From positions 186,001-250,000 of the forward strand of contig NZ_UUOC01000025.1 of NCBI RefSeq assembly GCF_900590755.1: a stretch of 64,000 bases of DNA, in the 5' to 3' direction. Below the pieces are notes generated by a model. The model was given only the letters and a program-made list of their open reading frames with translations. It did not search any database and was not told where the DNA came from. The stretch comes from Pseudomonas viridiflava. Its GTDB lineage: Bacteria > Pseudomonadota > Gammaproteobacteria > Pseudomonadales > Pseudomonadaceae. Shown here piece by piece: positions 55,932 to 64,000 of this stretch. The translations under genes were made by a program, and so were the position numbers. The first letter of the stretch is position 1, and the number at the start of each line of letters is the position of its first letter.

Positions 55932-56678
55932 TCATACGCCACCGAAACTGCTGGCCAGGGTGCCAACGATCAACGCCCAGCCATCCACCAGCACAAACAA
56001 CATGATTTTGAACGGCAGGGAAATAATCAGCGGCGACAGCATCATCATACCCATGGCCATCAGTACGCTGGCGACCACCAGGTCGATGATCAGGAACGGG
56101 ATGAAGATCATGAAGCCGATCTGGAAAGCGGTTTTGAGTTCAGAAATCACGAACGCCGGCACCAGGATGGTCAGCGGCGCCTGATCCGGCGAAGCAATGT
56201 CAGTGCGCTTGGAAAGCCGCATGAACAGCTCAAGATCGCTGGTGCGGGTTTGCGCCAGCATGAAATCCTTGATCGGCACCTGCGCCTTGGCGACGGCATC
56301 CTGAGCGGTAAGCGTTTCCGCCAGGTACGGCTGCAAGGCATCCTGGTTCACCCGATCGAAGACCGGCGCCATGATAAACATGGTCAGGAACAGCGCCATG
56401 CCGGTGAGGATCTGGTTCGACGGCGTCTGCTGCAAACCCAAAGCCTGCCGCAAAATAGAGAAAACGATGATGATCCGGGTAAAGCTGGTCATCAGCATGA
56501 CGAACGCCGGGATAAAACTCAGCGCGGTCATGATCAGCAGGATTTGCAGGCTGACCGAATATTCCTGCTGACCGTTGGCACCGTTGGACAAGGTGATCGC
56601 CGGAATGGACAACGGGTCCGCAGCGAACGCCACAGGCGCCGCCAGCACCAACAAAAGTGTCAACAGAATGCGCAGCAT
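55932..56678 (-). CDS. fliP: Flagellar export protein FliP
   Basis: The 248-residue core export-gate protein has a cleavable signal peptide ([19 protein letters not shown]). The FliP signatures are [36 protein letters not shown] and [25 protein letters not shown]. Its start overlaps the fliO stop by one base (TAATG), implying coupled translation. Confidence 0.97.
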   Translation of the reverse strand: MLRILLTLLLVLAAPVAFAADPLSIPAITLSNGANGQQEYSVSLQILLIMTALSFIPAFVMLMTSFTRIIIVFSILRQALGLQQTPSNQILTGMALFLTMFIMAPVFDRVNQDALQPYLAETLTAQDAVAKAQVPIKDFMLAQTRTSDLELFMRLSKRTDIASPDQAPLTILVPAFVISELKTAFQIGFMIFIPFLIIDLVVASVLMAMGMMMLSPLIISLPFKIMLFVLVDGWALIVGTLASSFGGV

Positions 56679-57130
56679 TACTTCTTATCCTTCTGAACCT
56701 TGTTGCCCATCAAGTCCATCAAACGCTGTGCAAACTCAGAGTTGACCGGTTGCCGCTCGGGTACTTGCACAGGCGCTTTGAGCACATGCAAGGCCGTAAT
56801 CTGCCCCGGCGTAACGCCAAGCAGAATCTGCTCATCGCCCACCTGCACCAGCACCAGCCGATCACGCGGGCCAATGGCCCGCGAGCCGACCATCTCGATA
56901 ACCTGAGCGTTGCCCGGCACACCACGCTGGACCCGGCGCATCAGCCAGGCCAGAGCAAAGATAAGCCCCACCACCAGCAGCAGCCCGAACAGCAACTGCG
57001 TCAACTGGCCACCCATGCCGCTGGCCAGTGACACGTTGGCCGCCGGTGCCGCAGCCTGCGCCGCGGGTTCGGCCGCCATTGCATAAATCGGCATGGCGAG
57101 CAGAACGACGAGGGATTTGAGCCTCTTCAC
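56678..57130 (-). CDS. fliO: Flagellar biosynthesis protein FliO
   Basis: FliO helps FliP assemble. The 150-residue protein has a signal-like N-terminus ([19 protein letters not shown]), one membrane helix near 40-65 ([23 protein letters not shown]) and a small cytoplasmic domain ([23 protein letters not shown]). The start is GTG at 57130, overlapping the fliN stop. Confidence 0.94.
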   Translation of the reverse strand: MKRLKSLVVLLAMPIYAMAAEPAAQAAAPAANVSLASGMGGQLTQLLFGLLLVVGLIFALAWLMRRVQRGVPGNAQVIEMVGSRAIGPRDRLVLVQVGDEQILLGVTPGQITALHVLKAPVQVPERQPVNSEFAQRLMDLMGNKVQKDKK

Positions 57131-57597
57131 TAGCGCAGCTTCTTGATACGTTCGCTCGGGCTGATCACGTCTGTAAGGCGAATGCCGAACTTCTCGTTGA
57201 CCACCACAACTTCACCGTGAGCGATCAACGTACCGTTGACCAACACGTCCAAAGGCTCGCCGGCCAGACGATCAAGCTCGATCACCGAACCCTGGTTGAG
57301 CTGCAACAGGTTACGGATGTTGATATCGGTGCTGCCCACTTCCATGGAAATCGACACCGGTATGTCCAGAATCACGTCAAGATTCGGACCTTCCAGGCTC
57401 ACCGGGTTGTTGTTCTTTGGCTGGCTGCCAAACTCCTCCATCGCCATGCGACTGGAAGCAGCCGAGTTCCCGGCGTCCGCAGCGAGCAGCGCATCGATGT
57501 CGTCCTGATTGCCGTCACCGGATTCGCCCAGTGCCGCAGCCCACTCATCGGCCAGCGCCTGGTCATCAGCAGACGTCATATCGTTTTCATCAGCCAT
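57130..57597 (-). CDS. fliN: Flagellar motor switch protein FliN with an N-terminal CheY-binding-like motif
   Basis: FliN forms the lower C-ring. The 155-residue protein has a polar N-terminal extension carrying QDDIDALLAAD (about 30-40), like the EIDALL peptide of FliM. A SpoA-type C-terminal domain follows (VILDIPVSISMEVGSTDINIRNLL, NGTLIAHGEVVVVNEKFGIRL). The ATG at 57597 (MADENDMTSADD) was chosen over a longer in-frame start at 57615. Confidence 0.95.
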   Translation of the reverse strand: MADENDMTSADDQALADEWAAALGESGDGNQDDIDALLAADAGNSAASSRMAMEEFGSQPKNNNPVSLEGPNLDVILDIPVSISMEVGSTDINIRNLLQLNQGSVIELDRLAGEPLDVLVNGTLIAHGEVVVVNEKFGIRLTDVISPSERIKKLR

Positions 57598-57656
57598 CAG
57601 TTGTCCTCGGTGCACATTGATTCAGTTACACAACAAAATGTCGGCGTCGACAAAAC

Positions 57657-58625
57657 TCAACGCCGCTCGATCGGTTCAATCACTTGCAAGGCTAGGTGGC
57701 CTTGATGTGACCCAAGCTTGACCTTGAATGACGGCACGCCGTTGGCGCGCATCACCAGTGTGTCATCCAGCTCCACGGGAATAATGTCCCCCGGCTGCAT
57801 GTGCAGAATGTCTCGCAACGGCAGTTCCCGTCGGGCCACGACTGTGCTTATTGGCACCGACACATCCAGAACGTCCTGCTTGAGGGCGTTGACCCAGCGT
57901 TCGTCCTGGTCGTCCAGATCGGACTGGAAGCCCGCATCGAGCATTTCCCGGATCGGCTCGATCATCGAATAAGGCATGGTCACGTGCAGGTCGCCGCCAC
58001 CGCCGTCCAGTTCGATGTGGAATGTCGAGACCACCACGGCTTCGCTCGGGCCGACGATGTTGGCCATGGCCGGGTTCACTTCCGAGTTGATGTACTCGAA
58101 GTTCACTTCCATGATCGCCTGCCAGGCTTCCTTCAAGTCGATGAAGGCCTGATCCAGCACAATGCGCACGACCCGCAGCTCGGTAGGGGTGAATTCCCGA
58201 CCTTCGATTTTGGCGTGACGACCGTCACCACCAAAGAAGTTATCCACCAGCTTGAACACCAGCTTGGCGTCGAGGATGAACAATGCGGTGCCGCGCAGAG
58301 GCTTGAGCTTGACCAGATTGAGGCTGGTCGGCACATACAGCGAATGCACGTACTCGCCGAACTTCATGACCTGTACGCCGCCCACCGCTACATCCGCTGA
58401 GCGGCGCAGCAGGTTGAACATACTGATACGGGTGTAACGGGCAAAACGTTCGTTGATCATTTCCAGGGTCGGCATGCGGCCCCGGACAATCCGGTCCTGA
58501 CTGGTCAGGTCGTAACTCTTGATGGTGCCCGGCTCGGCCGGCCCATCGGTCTGCACCAACCCGTCGTCCACGCCATGCAACAGCGCGTCGATTTCATCCT
58601 GGGACAGCAGGTCTTGCACGGCCAT
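57657..58625 (-). CDS. fliM: Flagellar motor switch protein FliM
   Basis: FliM carries the CheY-P docking peptide LLSQDEIDALLHG (residues 6-18). Its middle CheC-like domain has FGEYVHSLYVPTSLNLVKLKP and KLVFKLVDNFFGG, and a C-terminal SpoA domain binds FliN. At 322 residues it is typical. It lies 9 bp after fliL on the same transcript. Confidence 0.97.
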   Translation of the reverse strand: MAVQDLLSQDEIDALLHGVDDGLVQTDGPAEPGTIKSYDLTSQDRIVRGRMPTLEMINERFARYTRISMFNLLRRSADVAVGGVQVMKFGEYVHSLYVPTSLNLVKLKPLRGTALFILDAKLVFKLVDNFFGGDGRHAKIEGREFTPTELRVVRIVLDQAFIDLKEAWQAIMEVNFEYINSEVNPAMANIVGPSEAVVVSTFHIELDGGGGDLHVTMPYSMIEPIREMLDAGFQSDLDDQDERWVNALKQDVLDVSVPISTVVARRELPLRDILHMQPGDIIPVELDDTLVMRANGVPSFKVKLGSHQGHLALQVIEPIERR

Positions 58626-58634
58626 GTCGTGGTC

Positions 58635-59138
58635 CTACTGCAGTACGAAGTTAGTAAAAAGCAGCTGCTCGATCACAGTCTTGCCGAGTTCTTTCTGGGC
58701 CACTTCCTGAACACTGGCGGTGGCCTTCTGACGGAGCATTTCCTGGCCGATCGGCGTCGCCAGGGATTCGAAAGGAATACCGGCAAACAGCATGACCAGA
58801 TTGTTGCGAATCACCGGCATGTGCACTTTGAGTGCTTCCATATCAGGCTGACTGCGCGCCAGCATGGTGATGCTGACCTGCATGTAGCGCTGACGGCCGC
58901 CGGAATTGAAATTGACCACGAACGCCGGGGTCATCGGCTCGAAAATAGCCGGATGTTTGACGTTGGCATCAGTCGCTGTCGCTGCCGCAGGGTCGACCTT
59001 GGGTGTCGCGCTGTGCATGAAGAACCAGGTCGCACCCACCGACAGCCCAACGGCCAGCAACAGCGCCACAATCACAACGATGATGAGCTTGAGTTTGCCT
59101 TTCGAGGCGGGGTCTTTAACTTCGTCGCTCTTCGCCAT
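58635..59138 (-). CDS. fliL: Flagellar basal body-associated protein FliL
   Basis: FliL supports stator function around the motor. The 167-residue protein has a short basic cytoplasmic N-terminus, one membrane helix (LIIVVIVALLLAVGLSVGATWFF, about 17-40) and a periplasmic domain (PAFVVNFNSGGRQRYMQVSITMLAR). It is the first gene of the fliLMNOPQR-flhB operon and follows a strong sigma54 promoter match. Confidence 0.96.
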   Translation of the reverse strand: MAKSDEVKDPASKGKLKLIIVVIVALLLAVGLSVGATWFFMHSATPKVDPAAATATDANVKHPAIFEPMTPAFVVNFNSGGRQRYMQVSITMLARSQPDMEALKVHMPVIRNNLVMLFAGIPFESLATPIGQEMLRQKATASVQEVAQKELGKTVIEQLLFTNFVLQ

Positions 59139-59189
59139 GCCAATAATCCGTCACTATTCGGGGGGTTCGCTAATGCGTGACAGAGGGAG

Positions 59190-59206
59190 AGCAAGTGTTA
59201 TGCCAG
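59190..59206 (-). promoter_or_regulatory. Sigma54 promoter of the fliL operon
   Basis: CTGGCATAACACTTGCT on the minus strand matches the -24/-12 consensus (TGGCA-N-TTGC, GG-N10-GC spacing), 52 bp before the fliL start. FleQ/RpoN control of this operon is known in P. aeruginosa. Confidence 0.82.
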
Positions 59207-59267
59207 AGTTGCGGGGGATTTTGCGTGGGGTGGGTTTTTGGAGCGCTGCGTCTGATCGTGAACAGCC

Positions 59268-59357
59268 CTGTAGGAGTGAGCTTGCTCGCGATGGCGTTCT
59301 ATCAGCCTATGGTTTATCGACAGATATACCGCATCGCAAGCAAGCTCACTCCTACAG
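59268..59357. repeat. REP/BIME palindrome (CTGTAGGAGTGAGCTTGCTC family)
   Basis: The 90-bp inverted repeat lies between fliK and fliL, upstream of the fliL promoter. One arm has a single change (GCAAGCAAGC for GCGAGCAAGC). Confidence 0.92.
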
Positions 59358-59390
59358 AAAAAGCGGTGTTACTCAGGCCCGCGACAACCA

Positions 59391-60806
59391 TCAAGCGTAG
59401 TAATCAATCTCGCTGGTGCCGATCACGCGGGCTGCCGGCTGGCTGATTGCAACCGCTGCGTCGCTGCTGCCGCCATCCGTCGAACCCTCGACACCGTTGC
59501 CACCAGAACCGTTGTTGCTGGTACCACGGGTATTGTTATTGGCCTGCTGCTCAGGTTGCCCCTGCTGATTGCGCGACTGGTCGGAGACGTTCACATCAAC
59601 CTGACCCAGGCCCTGCTGGGTGAAAGAGTCACGCAGCCGCGACATCTGACTTTCCAGCGCTTCACGTACACCGACGTGGGCACTCATGAAGGTCACCTGG
59701 GTCTGCTGATCCGGCGCCATATTGATGCGGATATCAAGACGGCCGAGTTCAGCAGGCTCCAGTTGAATGTCGGCGGACTTCAGATTCTGGCTCGACAGAT
59801 ACATCACGCGATCAACCACGCCTTCACTCCAGCCACTCTGGTGCATCGCCAGTGGCTGGTTGATCAAGGGCACACTCGTCGGCGCGACTGTCGTACGAGC
59901 CTGCTGCGCGGCCTGACTCATTGCGGCCAGACGGTCGGCAAAGTTATCGACACGGGTTTCGCCCGCTGCAGCTTTGACATCCTTGAGACCATCGTCAAGC
60001 AAGCCTTCAAAAGACTTGTCACTGCTCTCGGTGCTCGCCGGGTCAACCACAGGAGCCTGATCATCGAGAGCCGCCAGGTTATTGGCGAGGTTTTGCGACT
60101 GGTCGGTGGTGAGTTCACCTGACTTGGCGGTTTTACCGGCGTTATTGGCGCCATGGGCGCTCTGGGCTTTGGCGGCCTGGCTTTCCAGGGCGAACTGTAG
60201 AGCGGGCAAGCCTTCCAGCGGGTCGGCATTGGGGTCGAAGGGTTCTTCGGCGACGGGAGCCGCGACGACCGGGGCAGCGACAACGGCTGGCGCGATCGCG
60301 GTCAATGCCTTGGCATCTACCGCAGTAGTGTCCACCACAGGCTTCTCGACCACAGGTGCCGGAATGTTCTGACCTGCCATGGCCTGCAAGGTTGGGTCCA
60401 GTGCAGGGTCCACAGGCAGCTCGGGGGTAGCCGCTAGCAATGAAGGATCCACTGCCTCGTCGCTTGCCTTGTCGGCATCGTCACTGGCAACCGCTGTCGC
60501 CGGGTCCACAGGCAAATTATTGCCGCTTTCGGCAACGCTGGTCTGATCGGTGGCGCTCGCATCATCAGTAGATGACTTGGCACTTTTATCAGCCACTTGC
60601 TTGTCTTTATCAACAGCGGTTCGGGACTTTACCGGAGCATCGTCACGAACGGCGGATTTGGCTTCAGCCTGCTTGGCGTATACGTCAGAGAAGCTGGAGC
60701 GGTCGTCCCCGCCGTTATCGGCAGCCTTGGTCGAATTACTGACGGAACTGGTCTTCGTCGCCGCCGCAGCGTTGGCTTGAAGAAGTGCATTGGTGGCAAG
60801 GGGCAT
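59391..60806 (-). CDS. fliK: Flagellar hook-length control protein FliK
   Basis: FliK measures the hook and triggers the FlhB export switch. The 471-residue protein has a long Ala/Asp/Val/Pro-rich disordered N-terminal part with few aromatic residues. The conserved C-terminal domain runs from about 330 (MYLSSQNLKSADIQLEPAEL, LDIRINMAPDQQTQVTFMSA, HVGVREALESQMSRLRDSF), followed by a Gln/Asn/Gly-rich tail. A sigma54 promoter match lies 39-55 bp upstream. Confidence 0.94.
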   Translation of the reverse strand: MPLATNALLQANAAAATKTSSVSNSTKAADNGGDDRSSFSDVYAKQAEAKSAVRDDAPVKSRTAVDKDKQVADKSAKSSTDDASATDQTSVAESGNNLPVDPATAVASDDADKASDEAVDPSLLAATPELPVDPALDPTLQAMAGQNIPAPVVEKPVVDTTAVDAKALTAIAPAVVAAPVVAAPVAEEPFDPNADPLEGLPALQFALESQAAKAQSAHGANNAGKTAKSGELTTDQSQNLANNLAALDDQAPVVDPASTESSDKSFEGLLDDGLKDVKAAAGETRVDNFADRLAAMSQAAQQARTTVAPTSVPLINQPLAMHQSGWSEGVVDRVMYLSSQNLKSADIQLEPAELGRLDIRINMAPDQQTQVTFMSAHVGVREALESQMSRLRDSFTQQGLGQVDVNVSDQSRNQQGQPEQQANNNTRGTSNNGSGGNGVEGSTDGGSSDAAVAISQPAARVIGTSEIDYYA

Positions 60807-60844
60807 GTCGCTCTCCGCGTAAAACAGCTGAATACGCAGAACAT

Positions 60845-60861
60845 AGCAAGATACGGGCCAG
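60845..60861 (-). promoter_or_regulatory. Sigma54 promoter of fliK
   Basis: CTGGCCCGTATCTTGCT on the minus strand has the TGGC and TTGCT cores with GG-N10-GC spacing, 39-55 bp before the fliK start. It lies just after the hptB start region's downstream end, so fliK may have its own transcript. Confidence 0.75.
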
Positions 60862-60866
60862 CTGGA

Positions 60867-61262
60867 TCAGCCGTGCTGAGTTGTGAGGGGCTGGGCGATG
60901 AAGAGTTGGCGCTCGGCGTCGAATAACCGGCGCACCGTGGAATACTCGCTATCGATGCTGACCAGCAGCTCGTCGACACCTGCCACCTCGTCTCGACGAC
61001 TCTGCTCTTCAAGCTGATGACAAAGAGCGGCGAGCTGCACAGCGCCCATGTTGCTGCTGCTGCCTTTAAAGCTGTGAGCGATCAGGGTCAGTTCCTGCAG
61101 ATGCCCCTGCAAATCCAGAGGCGAGCCCGCAGTCACTTGACGCAAACGGGCGACACGCACGTCAGAATCGTGAATAAATACGTCGAGCAAGGTCGGGTAT
61201 TCGTCCTCCATGACGTCCTGCAATGCACTTAATACGCTGTAATCCAGATGAATGGCCGACAC
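60867..61262 (-). CDS. hptB: Histidine phosphotransfer protein HptB
   Basis: HptB carries phosphate from hybrid sensor kinases to the HsbR regulator in the Pseudomonas HptB pathway controlling swarming and biofilm. The 131-residue Hpt domain shows LIAHSFKGSSSNMGAVQL with phospho-acceptor His63. It follows hsbR by 27 bp and precedes fliK. In P. aeruginosa (from memory) the same trio lies near flgM rather than beside fliK. Confidence 0.9.
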   Translation of the reverse strand: MSAIHLDYSVLSALQDVMEDEYPTLLDVFIHDSDVRVARLRQVTAGSPLDLQGHLQELTLIAHSFKGSSSNMGAVQLAALCHQLEEQSRRDEVAGVDELLVSIDSEYSTVRRLFDAERQLFIAQPLTTQHG

Positions 61263-61289
61263 GTGTTCACTCCTTGACTCAAGGGGCTG

Positions 61290-62987
61290 TCATCCCCAAC
61301 TGAACTCCACACAGGCGGTGCGTCCATCCGCTGACCACGTTGCCCGTTCACTCAACTTACGCACCAGCGCAAGACCGCGACCGTACAGCTCATTTACCAC
61401 CGGGGGCAATGCAAGAATTGTATCAACTTTGAAACCCGGCCCACTGTCCTCGACCTGTAGTGTCAGCCGCCCACCCTCCCCTTCAGGAACCACCTGCACA
61501 TGCACACGGATGAAACCGCTTTGCAGGCTGGCCAGACGTTCGCCGCGTTGCCGGTAATAAAGCGCGAACCCGGCCGCATCGCTTTTCAGGCTTGAGTCCA
61601 GCCCCAGCACACCATGTTCAAGGGCATTGCTGTACAGCTCGGTGAGCACGGTATACAGCGCGCCACTCTGAGGACGCAGGCCGTGGACCTCCAGCAGTAA
61701 CTGGAGCAGATAGGGCAGCGGGTTGAAGCGTTTGAGAGTCGAGCCGCGAAATTCGTAAGTGGCCGACCAGTCCAGCGGCGTCGAGGTGCCGCTGTCCGAA
61801 TAGGTCACCGCTTTCAATTGGGGGTCGGCAGGCTCCACCGCCAGAATCTCGACCATGCTGACATCGTCACGGGCCTGTCCGCCAAACGCGGTCAAAGCCT
61901 GCTGAATTTCCCCGATCAGTAGCTCTGGCTGCCGATTGGCAGCAAAGACCTCATGCAGGCGCTGCACACCAAACAGCTGGTCGTGACGATTACTGGTGTC
62001 GATCACGCCGTCGGAAAGCAGGAAAACACGGTCGTTCAAGGCAAACGGATAGACCTCGGTCTTGTCGTCAAAACTGTCGGAATCCAGCACCCCCAGGGGC
62101 AGATGCCGAGACACCAGCGCCGTACGCTCGCCGGTTTCGATACTCAACAGGTAACCATCCGGCAGGCCGCCATTCCACACCTCGACCTGGCGCTGCTTGA
62201 AGTTGATGCACAGCAGGGTCGCGCAACAGAACATATCCACCGGCAAAATGCGCTTGAGCTTGGCGTTCATCTCGCGCAGGGTCTCGGCCAGGCCAAACCC
62301 CTTGGCGGTCATGCCGTAAAACACTTCAGCCAGGGGCATGGCGCCGACAGCGGCCGGCAAACCATGGCCGGTGAAATCCCCGAGCAGCATGTGCATGTGG
62401 CCTGCCGGCGTGTAGCTGGCCAGCAACAAGTCGCCATTGAACAGCGCGTAGGGCGATTGCAGGTAGCGGATATTGGGCGCATTCAGGCAGCCGGAATGCG
62501 CCACCTGATCGAAGACCTCCTTGGCGACACGCTGTTCGTTGAGCAGGTACTCATGGTGCCGGGAGATCAGATCGCGCTGTTGCAGCACTGTTTCCTGCAA
62601 CAGCCGCAAGCGGTTCATGGCCTTGATCTTGGCGGTCAGCACCACGTGATTGTAGGGCTTGGCGATAAAGTCATCGCCACCCGCATCCAGGCAACGGGCC
62701 AGTGCAGTGCCTTCGGTCAAAGAGGTCAGGAAGATGATCGGCACCAGCGCTTCGCCAGCCATCTGTTTGATGCGCCGCGCCGCCTCGAAGCCGTCCATTA
62801 CCGGCATCATTGCATCCATCAGGATCAACTGAGGCCGGGCGCTTTCGAACAGCGCCACGGCTTCTGCCCCGTTCGCCGCGCAAAGCACCTTGTGCCCCTG
62901 GCGGCTGACAATGGTCGACAACAGGTAGCGATCACTGGCGCTATCGTCGGCAATCAGAATGCACAGGTGCTCGCTCGATGACGGCAA
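61290..62987 (-). CDS. hsbR: HsbR: receiver/PP2C phosphatase/anti-sigma kinase fusion
   Basis: The 565-residue regulator has an N-terminal receiver domain (phospho-acceptor Asp58 in LILMDAMMPVMDGF) and a PP2C/SpoIIE phosphatase domain (about 170-390, with LLGDFTGHGLPAAVGAM and LLSDGVIDTS). Its C-terminal HATPase-type anti-sigma domain (from about 430) contains ELYSNALEHGVLGLD and VEDSGPGF. It acts on HsbA, switching it between phosphorylated and free forms. It starts 4 bp after hsbA. Confidence 0.92.
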   Translation of the reverse strand: MPSSSEHLCILIADDSASDRYLLSTIVSRQGHKVLCAANGAEAVALFESARPQLILMDAMMPVMDGFEAARRIKQMAGEALVPIIFLTSLTEGTALARCLDAGGDDFIAKPYNHVVLTAKIKAMNRLRLLQETVLQQRDLISRHHEYLLNEQRVAKEVFDQVAHSGCLNAPNIRYLQSPYALFNGDLLLASYTPAGHMHMLLGDFTGHGLPAAVGAMPLAEVFYGMTAKGFGLAETLREMNAKLKRILPVDMFCCATLLCINFKQRQVEVWNGGLPDGYLLSIETGERTALVSRHLPLGVLDSDSFDDKTEVYPFALNDRVFLLSDGVIDTSNRHDQLFGVQRLHEVFAANRQPELLIGEIQQALTAFGGQARDDVSMVEILAVEPADPQLKAVTYSDSGTSTPLDWSATYEFRGSTLKRFNPLPYLLQLLLEVHGLRPQSGALYTVLTELYSNALEHGVLGLDSSLKSDAAGFALYYRQRGERLASLQSGFIRVHVQVVPEGEGGRLTLQVEDSGPGFKVDTILALPPVVNELYGRGLALVRKLSERATWSADGRTACVEFSWG

Positions 62988-62991
62988 GGGA

Positions 62992-63294
62992 TCAACCTAT
63001 CTGGAACAGTTTCGAGAAGTTGGAAATGGTCAGGATGGTGATGACGTCGGCGGTGCAATTGACTAGCCGAACCGTCGCCCGCTCGCCGCCCGCATGATCA
63101 CGCAACAGCAACAGCATGCCCAGCGCGGAGCTGTCCAGATAATGGGTGCCGCGCAAATCCACGACATAACGCTTATCACTGCCCAGCGCCTCATACGCAC
63201 CGCGAAAATCCTGGTGCGAGGCAAAATCAAACCGTCCTGACACAAAAATAGTCAGTTGTTGACCGTCAGGTGATAGCTCGGAGGTAACCGACAT
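62992..63294 (-). CDS. hsbA: HsbA: STAS-domain anti-sigma-factor antagonist
   Basis: The 100-residue STAS protein is the target of HsbR. Its phosphorylation site is HYLDSSALGMLLLL (Ser55/Ser56). In P. aeruginosa HsbA binds the anti-sigma factor FlgM and so tunes FliA activity, and it also affects c-di-GMP signalling. I chose the ATG at 63294 (MSVTSELSPDG); the frame runs 25 codons further upstream without family likeness. Confidence 0.92.
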   Translation of the reverse strand: MSVTSELSPDGQQLTIFVSGRFDFASHQDFRGAYEALGSDKRYVVDLRGTHYLDSSALGMLLLLRDHAGGERATVRLVNCTADVITILTISNFSKLFQIG

Positions 63295-63413
63295 ATGAAA
63301 TTCCTGATTAAGCCTCGGCACATACTCAAGGTGTAGCACCGCCTGGCGATGGCGGCAAATTGATTGCACCGAAGGATTCAGCAGCCCCTGTCATTTTTGT
63401 TGCCCATTACACC

Positions 63414-63484
63414 GCTATCGCGAGCAAGCTCACTCCTACAGGAAACCGCATTCTATCTGTAGGAGTGAGCTTGCTCGCGATAGC
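63414..63484. repeat. Two REP half-units in reversed order (28-bp perfect arms)
   Basis: The left arm (63414-63441) is the CTACAG-ending form and the right arm (63457-63484) the CTGTAGG-starting form, with a 15-bp loop. This is the reverse of the arm order in the other REPs in this window. The sequence lies between fliJ and hsbA. Confidence 0.88.
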
Positions 63485-63537
63485 GTCGGCGGAGTCACTG
63501 CAAAGCTGAAGACAACCGAAAACTTCCGATGCAATGG

Positions 63538-63987
63538 TCAGAATTGCGACTGCCGCGGCAAGCGCTGGGACAGTTCGTCGAGCAGTTTCTGTTCGCGTTT
63601 GTCTTCCAGCTGGCGGGCTTCGTCGATGTAGCGCTGGACCAGTTTGCGCAGGCCCTCGACCCGGGCGTAGGCCTGCTGCCAGGCGCCACGGGCTTTTTCG
63701 ACGTTGTCCTGGTGCCAGGCCAGGCTCTTGCGTTGCTGGCCGACGGCGGTTTCCAGCTGGTTGAGGAAGCGCTGATAGTTCATCAGCCATTGGCCCGAGA
63801 CGCCGCTGGCGCCTTTGTCGATCCACTGCTGCTGATAGGCCATGCGAAATTGTTCAAGCTCGTCGAGCTTGCCTTCGGCGACCCGCACTTGCCCCTGAAA
63901 GTGCCCCAGCCGCTGGGCGGCCGAACGCTCGGCGCTTTCGGCCATGTCCACGACCGGTGCCAGACGCGCTGCACGACTGGTGGCCAT
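63538..63987 (-). CDS. fliJ: Flagellar export chaperone FliJ
   Basis: FliJ escorts substrates to the flagellar export ATPase FliI. The 149-residue protein is an uninterrupted helical coiled coil rich in Gln, Glu, Arg and Leu (AAQRLGHFQGQVRVAEGKLDELEQ; RFLNQLETAVGQQRKSLAWHQ), typical of FliJ. It is complete, with ATG at 63987; the rest of its expected fliEFGHI operon lies beyond the window. Confidence 0.92.
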   Translation of the reverse strand: MATSRAARLAPVVDMAESAERSAAQRLGHFQGQVRVAEGKLDELEQFRMAYQQQWIDKGASGVSGQWLMNYQRFLNQLETAVGQQRKSLAWHQDNVEKARGAWQQAYARVEGLRKLVQRYIDEARQLEDKREQKLLDELSQRLPRQSQF

Positions 63988-64000
63988 GATCTATCAGCCG

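Noticed and set aside
59177..59446. Short plus-strand frames between fliK and fliL
   Set aside because: They span a REP and the sigma54 promoter and lie antisense to the transcript; no protein features.

Overview
This window is chromosomal DNA of a Pseudomonas, most likely from the P. fluorescens complex. The evidence is high GC, gene order that (from memory) parallels P. aeruginosa PA1527-PA1513 and PA1496-PA1441, and dense REP palindromes of the CRSELARD-encoding type. There are 60 protein-coding genes, of which only smc is cut by a window edge. No rRNA, tRNA, CRISPR array, IS element or prophage is visible.

Region 1 (1-23.4 kb) is purine catabolism. After partial smc and a GntR regulator come xdhA-xdhB-xdhC (hypoxanthine/xanthine to urate) and guaD (guanine to xanthine). 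The urate branch follows: a second GntR regulator, hiuH, puuE, uraD, alc, allA and the membrane-bound urate hydroxylase puuD. A Tsx-like outer-membrane nucleoside channel and a RutR-like TetR regulator complete the block. A 1371-codon toxin-like gene lies inside it, between the second GntR gene and hiuH. Inverted repeats of the form CTGAC-N6-GTCAR lie before xdhA and tsx, with a related site before puuE.

Region 2 (23.7-35.3 kb) holds a Cache-type chemoreceptor, a voltage-gated K+ channel, an orphan sulfate-binding protein, a small lipoprotein, and the full cytochrome c maturation operon ccmABCDEFGHI on the minus strand.

Region 3 (35.5-64 kb) is motility and chemotaxis. A FliK-like/FlhB-C-domain pair on the plus strand is followed by one long minus-strand block. 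In transcription order this is fliJ, hsbA-hsbR-hptB, fliK, fliLMNOPQR-flhB, flhA, flhF, fleN, fliA, cheY-cheZ-cheA-cheB, motC-motD, parA, a CheW-domain protein, cheW and a DUF2802 protein. Good sigma54 promoter matches precede fliL and fliK, and a weaker one precedes flhA. A roughly 1.3-kb composite repeat separates flhB from flhA.

No clearly new biological system is evident. The best leads are REP elements read as coding sequence in xdhB and the toxin-like gene, the candidate RutR-type purine operators, four repeated acidic/LLD motifs in the CheA linker that resemble CheY-binding peptides of FliM/CheZ, and helical-turn-phased repeats upstream of two genes.
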